A DNA stretch of 64,000 bases from Bacteroidales bacterium (GTDB lineage Bacteria; Bacteroidota; Bacteroidia; Bacteroidales; Muribaculaceae), in contig CAAGGJ010000164.1 in NCBI GenBank assembly GCA_900769345.1, forward strand, positions 21,164-85,163, written 5' to 3'. The notes under the pieces are model-generated. The model made no database searches, was not told where the DNA came from, and saw only the letters and a program-made list of their open reading frames with translations. Positions 10,601 to 17,679 of this stretch are shown here, one piece after another (the stretch's first letter is position 1; each line of letters starts with the position of its first letter). The position numbers and the translations under genes were made by a program.

Positions 10601-11138
10601 CGGCCTTCTCAGCTTCTGCGATTTTGTCAAGAATAGTAGAAGTGAGCAGCGCAATTTGAGCATCGGTGTAACCATTAGCTTCGGCTTGAGCAGTAGCAAT
10701 GGCAGCAATCATCTCGTTGCGCAAAGCAGCCATATTTTCTGTGCAAGCATTCTTGCACTCCAAGATAGCAGCCTCAATCAACTTCTTAGCTTCTTCGATA
10801 GCTTCGGCTTTGGCAGTAGCAGCGGCAGCCTTAGCTTCTTCCTTAGCCACCTTATCGGCATATGCCTTAGCCTCATCGAGTGCGCCGGCGGCTTGAGCCT
10901 CGGCATACTTCTTTGCAGCCTCTTCTGCGGCTGCGGCTGCAGTGGCTGCATCCTTTTTAGCCTGCTCCAATGCTGTCTGCAATGCTGCAAGCTGCTCATT
11001 AAAGGTAGCCTTATCCGACTTTATTTGCTCGTTGATTTGGTCGATGTCGTCATCGTAGTCGTTACAAGAAACCATACCAACCGAGCTTGCCATCGTCAAA
11101 GCTCCAATCATAAAGAAATTCAAAAACTTTTTCTTCAT
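7623..11138 (-). CDS. Giant coiled-coil surface lipoprotein with YTD repeats
   Basis: An 1171-residue lipoprotein. The signal peptide ends at lipobox Cys25, followed by an acidic DYDDDID stretch that could act as a surface-export signal. Residues 30-345 are extremely Ala/Lys/Glu-rich heptads, a long coiled coil that should form a stalk. Within it the motif YTDxxI occurs three times (GYTDAQI at 156, AYTDAEI at 182, GYTDQEI at 227). Residues 370-1171 are beta-rich, Asp/Val/Thr-rich modules with few Cys. Proteins with this start are often labelled 'PL29 lyase N-terminal domain' in Bacteroidales, but I see no lyase evidence. The codon choice is uniform and looks optimised, as for an abundant protein; an S-layer-like or major surface component is an inference. 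It is preceded by a -7 box and a 150-nt leader. Confidence 0.75.
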   Translation of the reverse strand: MKKKFLNFFMIGALTMASSVGMVSCNDYDDDIDQINEQIKSDKATFNEQLAALQTALEQAKKDAATAAAAAEEAAKKYAEAQAAGALDEAKAYADKVAKEEAKAAAATAKAEAIEEAKKLIEAAILECKNACTENMAALRNEMIAAIATAQAEANGYTDAQIALLTSTILDKIAEAEKAGNAYTDAEIAKLHEQITAEIAAKISEELAKQYAQVTADINAAIEAGKGYTDQEIKALSVLLGARIDGIQEKLGILNADENTEGSIKYQIAKAKADLQVQIDALAKYADLLADLSQTYPALKEAVDQQGKTIEQLVKDAKKLGEDIEAANKLIGDNSKSIEGLKTELTELKKSVENIVSADLSTIHTLVMKRLTSMQYIPNYFIGGIETILFENFEYVPQINNEEGVLAEAIVEGEGDALEAGTIYKALDTEVNYRLNPSGVDESTLDLAAMKFMCSTAITRAGEEVIAPIADSWTIENGSVLKFKVKQMVDKLRDGEGDVVDIVCLQMPLKGAALAKGETEAYVYSDYAQVRSTAETVKFFVGSALEGKVATSARPIYMNPDSINAFSDPRQANEETTIYQVEVPMAGEINLADSVCVIMQHADQTSTVWTKADLERAGFTVTFDKPAREYKPEGSSQDHMQYLKEVTPEGVVTFENATAAKGRTPVVRCRVMDGEQVVTESYFRLKIGGNVVVKLAAEATLVLSSEPNAMTMNLGVDELTEKFYKVLGITKDELLNEDNWTMAVESEGNRVDASWFKFDADGNYALTIPVDKNQPTWKATKVWANTELGGVANNYKSKRETTATVKFKSNNGDELTIDFTMIIKRPYYTIGYLETPWVGGIAGIANASDPKQVDEGVIMANPSLISTQYGKNATTKYVFNVYDGFNMNSDATAPKVKVTDAEGEVLSTIADIDKWLAKGYGFQWVKPEVDYMVETEREKALEYYLPEVAEANKADNTITNAVDYTEIGVRGNWGVDVARTYIEGCESADAVKPEFKLNATLPISVIVDGELSDEMNIGKYAVQFVKPLHIAGNDGKSWTDALHDSQILKFAELITITDWQGEKVELKQGNKFWSFYNVEYCNFEYEEVNGVKVAKVTTSLWEDGVNIIHKDGYSEGQLPTNVAVIVNENGDLEYQNSGNLTQMPYDIYVPVSIEHKWGKETVKVKVRINKH

Positions 11139-11291
11139 TTTTTAGGTTTTTAAGTTAATAAAATAAACTATGTTATCACAAAAATTATTCTAACAAATAA
11201 TGCTGTCGCAACGCATAATTATCCCGTTCTCCAAAGCTCAATTTCGGCCTTGAAAAGACGCTTTATTCGTCGCCACAATCTATATTGCTTG

Positions 11292-11299
11292 CAAAATTA
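11292..11299 (-). promoter_or_regulatory. -7 box for the giant lipoprotein gene
   Basis: TAATTTTG on the minus strand, followed by CAAG, an exact TAnnTTTG match. It would give an unusually long leader of about 145 nt to the start at 11138. Confidence 0.5.
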
Positions 11300-11311
11300 A
11301 GTTAAGAAAAT

Positions 11312-11698
11312 CTACTCCTTGTTAGGATTAATGTCAGATGTTTTTACACTTTCGTCGGTATTCTTTACACTATCTTTTTCCTCGTCGGATGCAATTTTCA
11401 ACCTCAAAGTCACTTCGTTGTTTATTAGCATTTTAGCATCCACTTTCACTTCCACCACATTGCACTCCACCGGCAATTCGGCATAATAGACATTGCCTAT
11501 AAAATCGTAGTCGAGCATCTCCGATATCAGTATCAGTCGGTCGATGTCGATGGTTTTGCCCGATAGTATTCCATAAAGCGCCGGACGCGACACATGTATC
11601 AGTTTGGCGAAATGTGTATACGACATTCCGCTGCTATCGAGTCGCTGCTTTATCAGCTGACCGATGTTAATCTTGTGTACATCCTTAAATCGTGCCAT
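11312..11698 (-). CDS. Small XRE-family HTH DNA-binding protein
   Basis: A 128-residue protein. I choose the ATG at 11698 (MARFKDVHKI) because the open frame further upstream overlaps a strongly structured non-coding segment and looks like no protein. Residues about 10-65 form an XRE/Cro-type helix-turn-helix (IGQLIKQRLDSSGMSYTHFAKLIHVSRPALYGILSG), followed by two short strands with YAELPVECNVVEVKV and a charged, low-complexity C-terminus (EEKDSVKNTDES). Such proteins usually bind DNA as dimers. It sits directly downstream of the candidate RNA at 11845-12273 and directly upstream of the giant lipoprotein gene on the same strand, so it could regulate, or be regulated with, either. No partner toxin or phage gene is adjacent. 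Confidence 0.7.
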   Translation of the reverse strand: MARFKDVHKINIGQLIKQRLDSSGMSYTHFAKLIHVSRPALYGILSGKTIDIDRLILISEMLDYDFIGNVYYAELPVECNVVEVKVDAKMLINNEVTLRLKIASDEEKDSVKNTDESVKTSDINPNKE

Positions 11699-11844
11699 CG
11701 TGTAACCATGCTGCTTCTCGCAGGGATTGTTGCTCCGGGCTGCATGTAGGCTGTCCACAGCCTCACCCGACTTTGTCGCTCCCTCCGGCGCTCCACAATT
11801 TTTTCGGTTAATAACAATATTAATATACTCGTTAAAAACCGACA

Positions 11845-11883
11845 TAAAAAAAGCGTGAACCGAAACCATTGTCCAGTTCACAC
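11845..11883 (-). terminator. Intrinsic terminator of the candidate RNA
   Basis: Minus strand AGTGTGAAC / GTTCACGCT (9 pairs with one G-T) followed by TTTTTTT. The left arm overlaps the closing helix of the 6S-like domain, so terminator and closing helix exclude each other. Confidence 0.75.
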
Positions 11884-12273
11884 TCTGGGGCCGTGAGATT
11901 GCCTTACCGCTGAATGAACAACAGTATAGTCCACGCCCCATGCAGCCTGTATAGAAATGTACGCCAAACCACATCGCAAGCATGAGGGCATACCTCGGGC
12001 TGCCCTGCCTACAATGATGGCTTGCGACACGTCTCAACATGTCACACACGATGAGGACATCTACCATTGCTATGTTCGCGGGGCGGTTTTTGAAATTTCT
12101 CACGTTTCAGAGTGCTCCTTAGAACTTAGCGTCTATAGTAAACGCCTTAAATATGTCAGTAATCACTTTGGCTATTTCGCCTCCGAAAAAGCTATCGCTG
12201 CGATAGTTAAATTAGCCATTTTGCCCGAAAAGTTCTACACAAAAGGCTTATTTCTTGTCACAACTCCCGTGAT
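11845..12273 (-). ncRNA. Candidate large structured RNA (6S-like rod plus 5' domain)
   Basis: No protein gene fits here, but the minus strand has a perfect -7 box, nested helices and an intrinsic terminator. The 3' domain is closed by CACTCTG (12108-12114) with CAGAGTG (11881-11887), then CGTGAG (12099-12104) with CTCACG (11892-11897), then 12083-12087 with 11906-11910, and 12073-12077 with 11916-11920. At the far end TCGCAAGC (12020-12027) pairs with GCTTGCGA (11974-11981), enclosing AGGGCA/TGCCCT (12001-12006 with 11985-11990). This is a rod of about 230 nt, like 6S RNA. A 5' domain is closed by TAGAACTT/AAGTTCTA (12230-12237 with 12120-12127) and encloses TGGCTA/TAGCCA (12213-12218 with 12169-12174). 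I found no RNase P, tmRNA or SRP signatures. It might instead be a long leader or attenuator of the XRE gene. Confidence 0.5.
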
Positions 12274-12279
12274 TTGCGA

Positions 12280-12287
12280 CAAAGATA
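12280..12287 (-). promoter_or_regulatory. -7 box upstream of the candidate RNA
   Basis: TATCTTTG on the minus strand, exact TAnnTTTG. The upstream element is weak. Start of transcription predicted near 12273. A second, poorer candidate (TAAGTTCT, 12119-12126) could start the 6S-like domain alone. Confidence 0.55.
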
Positions 12288-12490
12288 GTCATTTTTTAAG
12301 CATATTTGCATTTCATATCGAAAAAAAGCACGCCCCATTTTGGTTTTTTGTAACCTTTTTGTTCAAATTGCCGTCTCAGCTGATAATTTTATGTCAACAC
12401 CAAGCGGCATCCTTACTGAACTTTCGTTAAGGCCGTCCAAACGATAAAAATATTTTTTGTCTTTTGGGCTGCTCTATCAGCTTATTTTAT

Positions 12491-12498
12491 TAATTTTG
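12491..12498 (+). promoter_or_regulatory. -7 box for the mutarotase-like gene
   Basis: TAATTTTG, exact consensus match, 41 bp upstream of the ATG at 12539; a TTTG lies somewhat too far upstream (12463-12466). Confidence 0.5.
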
Positions 12499-12538
12499 AA
12501 TTCCACTTATTTCAAACCAACTTTCTAAATATCGAAAT

Positions 12539-13420
12539 ATGATTACTCTATCCAATTCCACTCTCTCTATCAGCATCAAGCGCCACGGCGCCGAACTTTG
12601 CAGCATAGTGCGCAACGGCACCGAACATCTCTGGCAGGCCGACCCTGCTATTTGGGCTCGTCACTCTCCGGTGCTATTCCCCATAGTGGGCCGCGTGTGG
12701 GAAAACCGCTACCGGGTGCTCAACCGCGAATTTTCGCTCCCACAGCACGGCTTTGCTCGCGATATGGATTTCACGCTCGAAAGCCAAACCGACACCGAGG
12801 CTTGGTGGGTGCTCGAGAGCAACTCCGAAACGCTTGCCAAATACCCATTCCCATTCCGCCTGCGCATAGGTTATGTGCTCGATACCGACAAGGTGATAGT
12901 GAAATGGGATGTAGAAAACACTGGCAACTCGCTTATGCACTTCCAGATTGGCGCTCACCCGGCTTTTGTGCTCCCTGAATTTGATGCCAACAATAAGAGT
13001 GCTAACGGTTACTTCGATTTCGACAATCAAGGCGAACTATACTATTGCCGTCCCGGCGAAAAAGGCTGCGCCGAGACTGGTGCTCATCTCTTTGAGCCTG
13101 ATTGCGGCAACACTCTTGCCATCACGCCCAATGCGTTCGGCCCCGACACTTATATCTTCGAAAACGGCCAACTGCACCGCGTGTCGATTCTTGACAAAGA
13201 GCATAAGCCATATATCAGCGTGGATTTCGACGCCCCGCTCGTGGCTCTTTGGGCACCCGTTAAGGCTCATCCCGAATGTCCATTCGTGTGCATCGAGCCA
13301 TGGTATGGCCGCTGCGACTATATGCACTATGAGGGCGACTTCGCTTCGCGTGCGTGGATGAATCACCTTGAGCCGGGCAAACACTTCGCCGCCGAATACA
13401 CCATCACCGTACATCGCTAA
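12539..13420 (+). CDS. Aldose 1-epimerase family (LacX-like) protein
   Basis: A 293-residue cytoplasmic protein of the galactose-mutarotase-like fold, LacX branch, which interconverts anomers of sugars or sugar phosphates. Seen motifs: the start MITLSNSTLSISIKRHGAEL typical of the branch; LFPIVGRVWENRY near residue 56; LPQHGFARD near 74 with the catalytic-type His; IGAHPAF near 138 with the second His; and CIEPWYGRCD near 261, carrying the conserved Glu. Length matches the family. It is monocistronic, with its own -7 box and a bidirectional terminator after it. The substrate cannot be told from sequence; no sugar pathway gene is next to it. Confidence 0.85.
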   Translation: MITLSNSTLSISIKRHGAELCSIVRNGTEHLWQADPAIWARHSPVLFPIVGRVWENRYRVLNREFSLPQHGFARDMDFTLESQTDTEAWWVLESNSETLAKYPFPFRLRIGYVLDTDKVIVKWDVENTGNSLMHFQIGAHPAFVLPEFDANNKSANGYFDFDNQGELYYCRPGEKGCAETGAHLFEPDCGNTLAITPNAFGPDTYIFENGQLHRVSILDKEHKPYISVDFDAPLVALWAPVKAHPECPFVCIEPWYGRCDYMHYEGDFASRAWMNHLEPGKHFAAEYTITVHR

Positions 13421-13446
13421 TCACCTATCAATCCTCATATTACAGC

Positions 13447-13478
13447 AAAGGCTTCCCGCAACTCAGCGAGAAGCCTTT
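13447..13478. terminator. Bidirectional terminator
   Basis: AAAGGCTTC-c-CGC / GCG-a-GAAGCCTTT hairpin between two convergent genes, followed by TCTCTATAT on the plus strand and by a modest T-rich stretch on the minus strand. Confidence 0.7.
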
Positions 13479-13508
13479 CTCTATATACACAATGCTTTAT
13501 TTTTTGCT

Positions 13509-14753
13509 TTACATTTCCACCAAGCAGTCGTCGAGCTCTTTCTTGATGGCATCCTTATCGAGATGCTGCCCGATAAACACCAATTTCTGCTGACGGTCGC
13601 CATAGGTCTCGTCCCAGTCGCGGCGCAGAGTGGCGTCGGTTGCCAACAATGGGCGCAATTCCTCCTCGGGCATTGTGGCATACCATTGCCCCGCATTGCT
13701 CAGCGACACCTGCTTGCCGGCTTGCTCAAAGAGATAACAGATGTGCGATTCGCTCTTGAAATAGCACAATCCCTTGGCGCGAATCACGCCCTTGGGCCAT
13801 CGGCGAGCCACAAAATAGTCGAAGCGTCCTATATCAAACGGTTTGCGCGCGCAATATACATAAGTGCCTATGCCATACTCTTCAGCTTCGCCCTCACCAT
13901 CGTGATGATGGTGGTGATGGTGATGGTCATGATGATGGTGGTGGTCATGCTCATCTTCATCGTCGTCATCATCGTCATCGTGGTGGTGATGTTCGTGGTC
14001 GTGATCATCATCTTCTTCGGGAGCACCTTCCACTTCGTGAATCCAGGTAGCCGAAGTAGCCACCTCATCGAAGTCAAATTTGCCTGTATTCACCAATTTT
14101 TCGAGGTCAACATCGCCGTAGTCGCACTCTATTATCTCCGCCTTAGGCTGCAATGCGCGCACTATCTGGCGTATGCGCTCCAGTTCGGATGGCTCCACCA
14201 TCGAAGCCTTATTAAGCAAAACGATATTGCAGAACTCAATCTGCTGAATCACAAGATTTTCGATATCCTCCTCATCGATGTTCTTTCGCATCAAGTCGCC
14301 ACCACACTGAAATTCATCTTTCAAGCGAAGCGCATCCACCACGGTGCAGATGCAGTCGAGTCGCGGCATGCAGTCCTGCATATATTCCGGACCGAGCGCA
14401 GGAATGGTGTAGATGGTCTGCGCAATAGGCGCCGGCTCGCATATTCCGCTCGCTTCGATTACTATATAGTCGAACTTGCCCATCGAGGCTATGTCGCTCA
14501 ACTGCTGCACGAGATCCATCTTCAAGGTGCAACAAATACAACCGTTCTGCAGAGCCACAAGGCTATCGTCCTTGGCCCCAACGATGCCGCCGCGCTGTAT
14601 CAAGTCGGCATCGATATTCACCTCGCCTATGTCGTTGACTATCACCGCAAAGCGTATGCCTCGGCGATTGTTCAAGATTCGGTTTACCAATGTAGTCTTG
14701 CCGCTGCCAAGATATCCAGTGAGCAGCAACACAGGTATTTCACTTCTTTCCAT
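13509..14753 (-). CDS. CobW/ZNG-type metal-chaperone GTPase with His/Asp-rich loop
   Basis: A 414-residue COG0523 G3E GTPase that in this family delivers zinc or another metal to client proteins. P-loop GYLGSGKTT at residues 13-21; the metal-binding GCICC (Cys72, Cys74, Cys75); Walker B/G3 region IVIEASGICEP; NKAS guanine-specificity motif. Between the GTPase and CobW_C domains (about residues 248-285) lies a stretch of some 40 residues almost entirely His, Asp and Glu, a likely metal-binding or metal-sensing tether that is longer than usual. The C-terminal domain follows (FDIGRFDYFVARRWP on). It is divergent from the DUF4143 ATPase gene across 208 bp that contain three direct repeats. No client metalloenzyme is adjacent. 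Confidence 0.9.
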   Translation of the reverse strand: MERSEIPVLLLTGYLGSGKTTLVNRILNNRRGIRFAVIVNDIGEVNIDADLIQRGGIVGAKDDSLVALQNGCICCTLKMDLVQQLSDIASMGKFDYIVIEASGICEPAPIAQTIYTIPALGPEYMQDCMPRLDCICTVVDALRLKDEFQCGGDLMRKNIDEEDIENLVIQQIEFCNIVLLNKASMVEPSELERIRQIVRALQPKAEIIECDYGDVDLEKLVNTGKFDFDEVATSATWIHEVEGAPEEDDDHDHEHHHHDDDDDDDEDEHDHHHHHDHHHHHHHHDGEGEAEEYGIGTYVYCARKPFDIGRFDYFVARRWPKGVIRAKGLCYFKSESHICYLFEQAGKQVSLSNAGQWYATMPEEELRPLLATDATLRRDWDETYGDRQQKLVFIGQHLDKDAIKKELDDCLVEM

Positions 14754-14841
14754 AACTAAAAATTTTTACTTATTAGAAAACATCTCGCAAATTTACAAAA
14801 ATCCGCCACAATGAGCAAAAAAATCCGCACACACACTTTTC

Positions 14842-14921
14842 GATGCCGATTTTGGACAGATTTAACATATTTTAGATGCCGATTTTGGGCAAAAAGACCT
14901 ATTTTTCGATGCCGATTTTGG
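14842..14921. repeat. Three direct repeats at exact 33-bp spacing
   Basis: GATGCCGATTTTGG occurs at 14842-14855, 14875-14888 and 14908-14921. The start-to-start distance is 33 bp both times, about three helical turns, so all copies face the same side of the DNA. The third copy ends 10 bp before the -7 box of the ATPase gene and covers its -33 region, as an operator would. Confidence 0.9.
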
Positions 14922-14930
14922 AAATTTTAG

Positions 14931-14938
14931 TATATTTG
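14931..14938 (+). promoter_or_regulatory. -7 box for the DUF4143 ATPase gene
   Basis: TATATTTG, exact consensus, 24 bp before the start codon, giving a leader of only about 17 nt. The -33 position is occupied by the third direct repeat. Confidence 0.65.
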
Positions 14939-14961
14939 CACCCACAATCACATGATATACA

Positions 14962-16320
14962 ATGACATACTTCAAACGACATATCGACATAAAACTACAA
15001 GAATGGAAAGACTCAGCTCGGCACCTACCGTTAATGATACGCGGAGCGCGTCAGGTGGGCAAATCCACTGCCGTGCGACATCTCGGCAAGTCATTTAAAT
15101 ATTTTCTCGAGATAAATCTTGAGAAACAGCCTTCATTGTGCCAATTGTTCACCGAAGATATCGATGTAAAGCGCACTTGCGAAAAACTGAGCGGTACGCT
15201 TGCCACTCCTATTATTCCGGGCGAAACTCTTCTTTTCATCGACGAAATACAGGTTAGCAAAGAAGCTATTATGGCATTGCGTTATTTTAAAGAAGACTAT
15301 CCGGAGTTGCATGTTATTGCCGCCGGTTCGCTGCTCGAATTTACACTTCAGGAGATTCCTTCGTTTGGTGTAGGACGAATACGCTCAATGTATATGTACC
15401 CCTTTTCGTTCGACGAATTCCTTGCCGCTCAAGGTCTTGACCTCACCATCGACCTCAAAAAAAGCTGCACAAGCACTGAGCAACTCAACAATGCTACACA
15501 CAGCAATCTCACCGATTTGCTACGCACATTCTTTCTCGTGGGCGGAATGCCGGCAGCCGTAAGCGAATGGATGGAAACCAAAAGCTATCTCAATGTGGCA
15601 CGCGTTCACAACGATATAATCAGCGCTTACAACGACGACTTTGTAAAATACAAAAAACGCATTTCGCCGCCTTTACTACGCCAAGTGCTCAAGTCGGTTG
15701 CCCTTCAAGCCGGGCAAAAGTTTACTTATTCGCAAGTCGACAAAGAGATAAAGTCTACTGTAATAAAGGATTCTCTTCATCTTCTCTCGCTTGCGGGTCT
15801 TGTGGTACCTGTTATACACACCGATGCCAACGGAATTCCACTCGGAGCTGAAGAAGACCCTCGATACACAAAATATCTGTTTTTCGACCTTGGCTTGATG
15901 CAAACTATGCTCAATACGCCTGCAGCCGACATTCTTATGGCCGATGAAATCGCTTTTGTCAACAAAGGCGGTGCATCTGAGATCTTTGCCGGCTTGGAAA
16001 TGGTGAAATACTCCGATTGCTTCCAAAAGAACGAGATGCACTATTGGCAAAATATCTCAAAGAATAGTCAAGCTGAAGTGGACTATGTGATAGCACGACA
16101 AGGTAAAGTGCTTCCCATAGAAGTTAAGGCGAGTACACAAGGCAGCATGCAGAGTCTTTGGCTATTTATGCGTCGACACAGCTTGAACCATGCTATTCGC
16201 ACATCGCTCGAGAACTTCGGACAATTCTGTTATACCGATAGCAAGGCCGAGAATGCCGAGCGGCATGTTGACATCGTTCCTCTATATGCCTTGAGCAATC
16301 TGTTTGAGCAACAATCATAG
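14962..16320 (+). CDS. AAA_14 / DUF4143 P-loop ATPase
   Basis: A 452-residue protein of the COG1373 type: N-terminal AAA_14 ATPase and C-terminal DUF4143, a nuclease-like fold. Walker A GARQVGKST is at residues 28-36, Walker B TLLFIDEIQ near 93, sensor-type VIAAGSLLEF near 116. The middle has a winged-helix-like part (FTYSQVDKEIK). The C-terminus has EVDYVIARQGKVLPIEVKAS, the D/E and ExK order of a PD-(D/E)XK core. Function is unknown; members occur in many copies in Bacteroidales and archaea, usually alone. It is monocistronic and begins just behind the three 33-bp-spaced repeats. It shares the layout of ATPase plus nuclease-like domain, but not the family, with the genes at 4582, 47570 and 52101. 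Confidence 0.88.
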   Translation: MTYFKRHIDIKLQEWKDSARHLPLMIRGARQVGKSTAVRHLGKSFKYFLEINLEKQPSLCQLFTEDIDVKRTCEKLSGTLATPIIPGETLLFIDEIQVSKEAIMALRYFKEDYPELHVIAAGSLLEFTLQEIPSFGVGRIRSMYMYPFSFDEFLAAQGLDLTIDLKKSCTSTEQLNNATHSNLTDLLRTFFLVGGMPAAVSEWMETKSYLNVARVHNDIISAYNDDFVKYKKRISPPLLRQVLKSVALQAGQKFTYSQVDKEIKSTVIKDSLHLLSLAGLVVPVIHTDANGIPLGAEEDPRYTKYLFFDLGLMQTMLNTPAADILMADEIAFVNKGGASEIFAGLEMVKYSDCFQKNEMHYWQNISKNSQAEVDYVIARQGKVLPIEVKASTQGSMQSLWLFMRRHSLNHAIRTSLENFGQFCYTDSKAENAERHVDIVPLYALSNLFEQQS

Positions 16321-16422
16321 GCCTGAAACAGTTAGAACAACGGCGAGTTAGCATCCGCCAATCACAGATTTCAATCACTGTGGAGTCGGCAAACCAATAT
16401 TTGGCGCCGGCAACAACAACTG

Positions 16423-16465
16423 CGAGAGCCCGATTCTTCGCCATTGGCGGCAAATCGGGCTCTCG
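16423..16465. terminator. Hairpin between convergent genes
   Basis: Perfect 13-bp stem CGAGAGCCCGATT / AATCGGGCTCTCG, loop 17 nt, followed by a moderately T-rich stretch on the plus strand. Serves the DUF4143 gene and possibly the convergent TTD14-like gene. Confidence 0.7.
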
Positions 16466-16492
16466 TTATGGTTGTGTTATTGCTCTCAGGCG

Positions 16493-17596
16493 TTAGTTGC
16501 GCAGAGCGAGATTATAGTTATAATACTTCTTATTGCCGGTGATATCAGCCACCACGCGCAAGAATGGCGGGAACTTCACATCTTCACCTGCCGGAATGCC
16601 TTTGGCTTCGAGTATCACAAGTCCCTCATGCACTCCGTGATAGGCATCGAGTTCGAAGAACTGACCCTTCCAGATAAAACTCTTGCGCACCTTGTTGATG
16701 GTGGTGCGATAAGGGTCGGCTTGCTGAAGCAGCGACTGATATAGGTTGTTATTCACCTGACGTTCAGTCACAAGTTCCTCGGTGTCCGATAGTTTCTTCT
16801 TGGTGAGGTGCACATTCACATATTTGCCATTCCAGCCGCGTCGGCGAAGGCGCACTTCGCAGTCGGGGTCGGCCACCAAATAGGTTTGAGTGATGTCGCT
16901 CTCGATGTATTCGGGGATTTCGCCCGTAACCTCCACTATATATTTGCGCTCTTCCTCGATAGGCTGAGGCAAACCGAGCACATTAGAGATTTCCTTCAAC
17001 ACGCGATTGAGTTTGCTGTCGAAATTTTCGGCATTGTTAATCACTCGCATGTGTGGGTGTCCGCTCCACACCTTTATCACCTTCTTGTCGAGTTCGCGGG
17101 CTATGCGAAGCCCTTCCTCGTTAGCCTGCTCCAGTCGGGCGGCATTGGTGGCTGTGGTGTAGAACTGCTCGGCGCCGTTGGCAGCCGACACCAAGTGTAG
17201 CACAGCGTCGTAGCGATTGCGCAGCTGATTGGTGTCTACACCCACGCTGGCTGTGATGCGCTCCCAGTCTTCGGGCTGAAGATAGGTGGAGATGTCGAGC
17301 GTTCCTCGGTCGCAGATTATCACGCATGGCTCGCTACAGGTCTCAGCCATTGCCATAAACTGGTCCTCGAGCATCAGCTGTATCTGCAATGTGGCTTTCT
17401 CACCGGTGTAGAACAGATCTTTATTCTTGGTGAGGTAGTCCATACCCGCCTGAATGAGCATTGTGGGCACTTCGGGCACTGTAAACACTTTGTAGCCGAG
17501 ACTCGAAAAGTGTTCTATCACTCTCACAAGTGCTGTGGTCTTGCCCGCGCATGGGCCGCCTGTTAGCACTATCCGTTTGATGTTTTTGTTTGGCAT
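16493..17596 (-). CDS. TTD14-like protein: AAA_28 ATPase plus CYTH domain
   Basis: A 367-residue cytoplasmic protein with two domains. Residues 1-190 are an AAA_28 P-loop domain: Walker A TGGPCAGKTT at 12-21, then VIICDRGTLD. Residues about 205-367 look like a CYTH/triphosphate-tunnel domain: EEERKYIVEV opening with acidic residues, then VRLRRRGW, VHLTKKK and ELDAYHG, the alternating basic and acidic strands of that fold. The same two-domain order occurs in animal TTD14 (TRPL translocation defect protein 14), reported to bind GTP and phosphatidic acid; bacterial members have no known role. It is followed 84 bp upstream on the same strand by a META lipoprotein gene, so the two may share a transcript. 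Confidence 0.8.
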   Translation of the reverse strand: MPNKNIKRIVLTGGPCAGKTTALVRVIEHFSSLGYKVFTVPEVPTMLIQAGMDYLTKNKDLFYTGEKATLQIQLMLEDQFMAMAETCSEPCVIICDRGTLDISTYLQPEDWERITASVGVDTNQLRNRYDAVLHLVSAANGAEQFYTTATNAARLEQANEEGLRIARELDKKVIKVWSGHPHMRVINNAENFDSKLNRVLKEISNVLGLPQPIEEERKYIVEVTGEIPEYIESDITQTYLVADPDCEVRLRRRGWNGKYVNVHLTKKKLSDTEELVTERQVNNNLYQSLLQQADPYRTTINKVRKSFIWKGQFFELDAYHGVHEGLVILEAKGIPAGEDVKFPPFLRVVADITGNKKYYNYNLALRN

Positions 17597-17679
17597 ATAA
17601 TCAGATTATCTCTTATATCTCTCTCATCGAAGCTACATCGGAGCACACCGATGCAGCTCGCATCAAGGGCCGAAAATGC

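Noticed and set aside
10500..11153. 217-codon plus-strand frame opposite the coiled-coil lipoprotein
   Set aside because: Low-complexity Ser/Leu/Cys translation typical of antisense to Ala/Lys heptads; no start context.
11699..12103. N-terminal extension of the XRE protein by 135 codons to 12103
   Set aside because: The extension overlaps the folded RNA segment and its poly-T terminator, has Cys/His-rich unnatural composition, and no promoter or ribosome site; the ATG at 11698 gives a normal small XRE protein.
11845..12273. Identification of the structured RNA as RNase P, tmRNA or SRP RNA
   Set aside because: The universally conserved RNase P block GAGGAAAGTCC, a tmRNA tag frame with tRNA-like CCA end, and the SRP GGAA/AGCA loop are all absent.
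13368..14759. 463-codon plus-strand frame opposite the CobW-type gene
   Set aside because: It is the antisense of the His/Asp-rich GTPase; the minus frame has all CobW motifs and the plus frame gives meaningless hydrophobic repeats.
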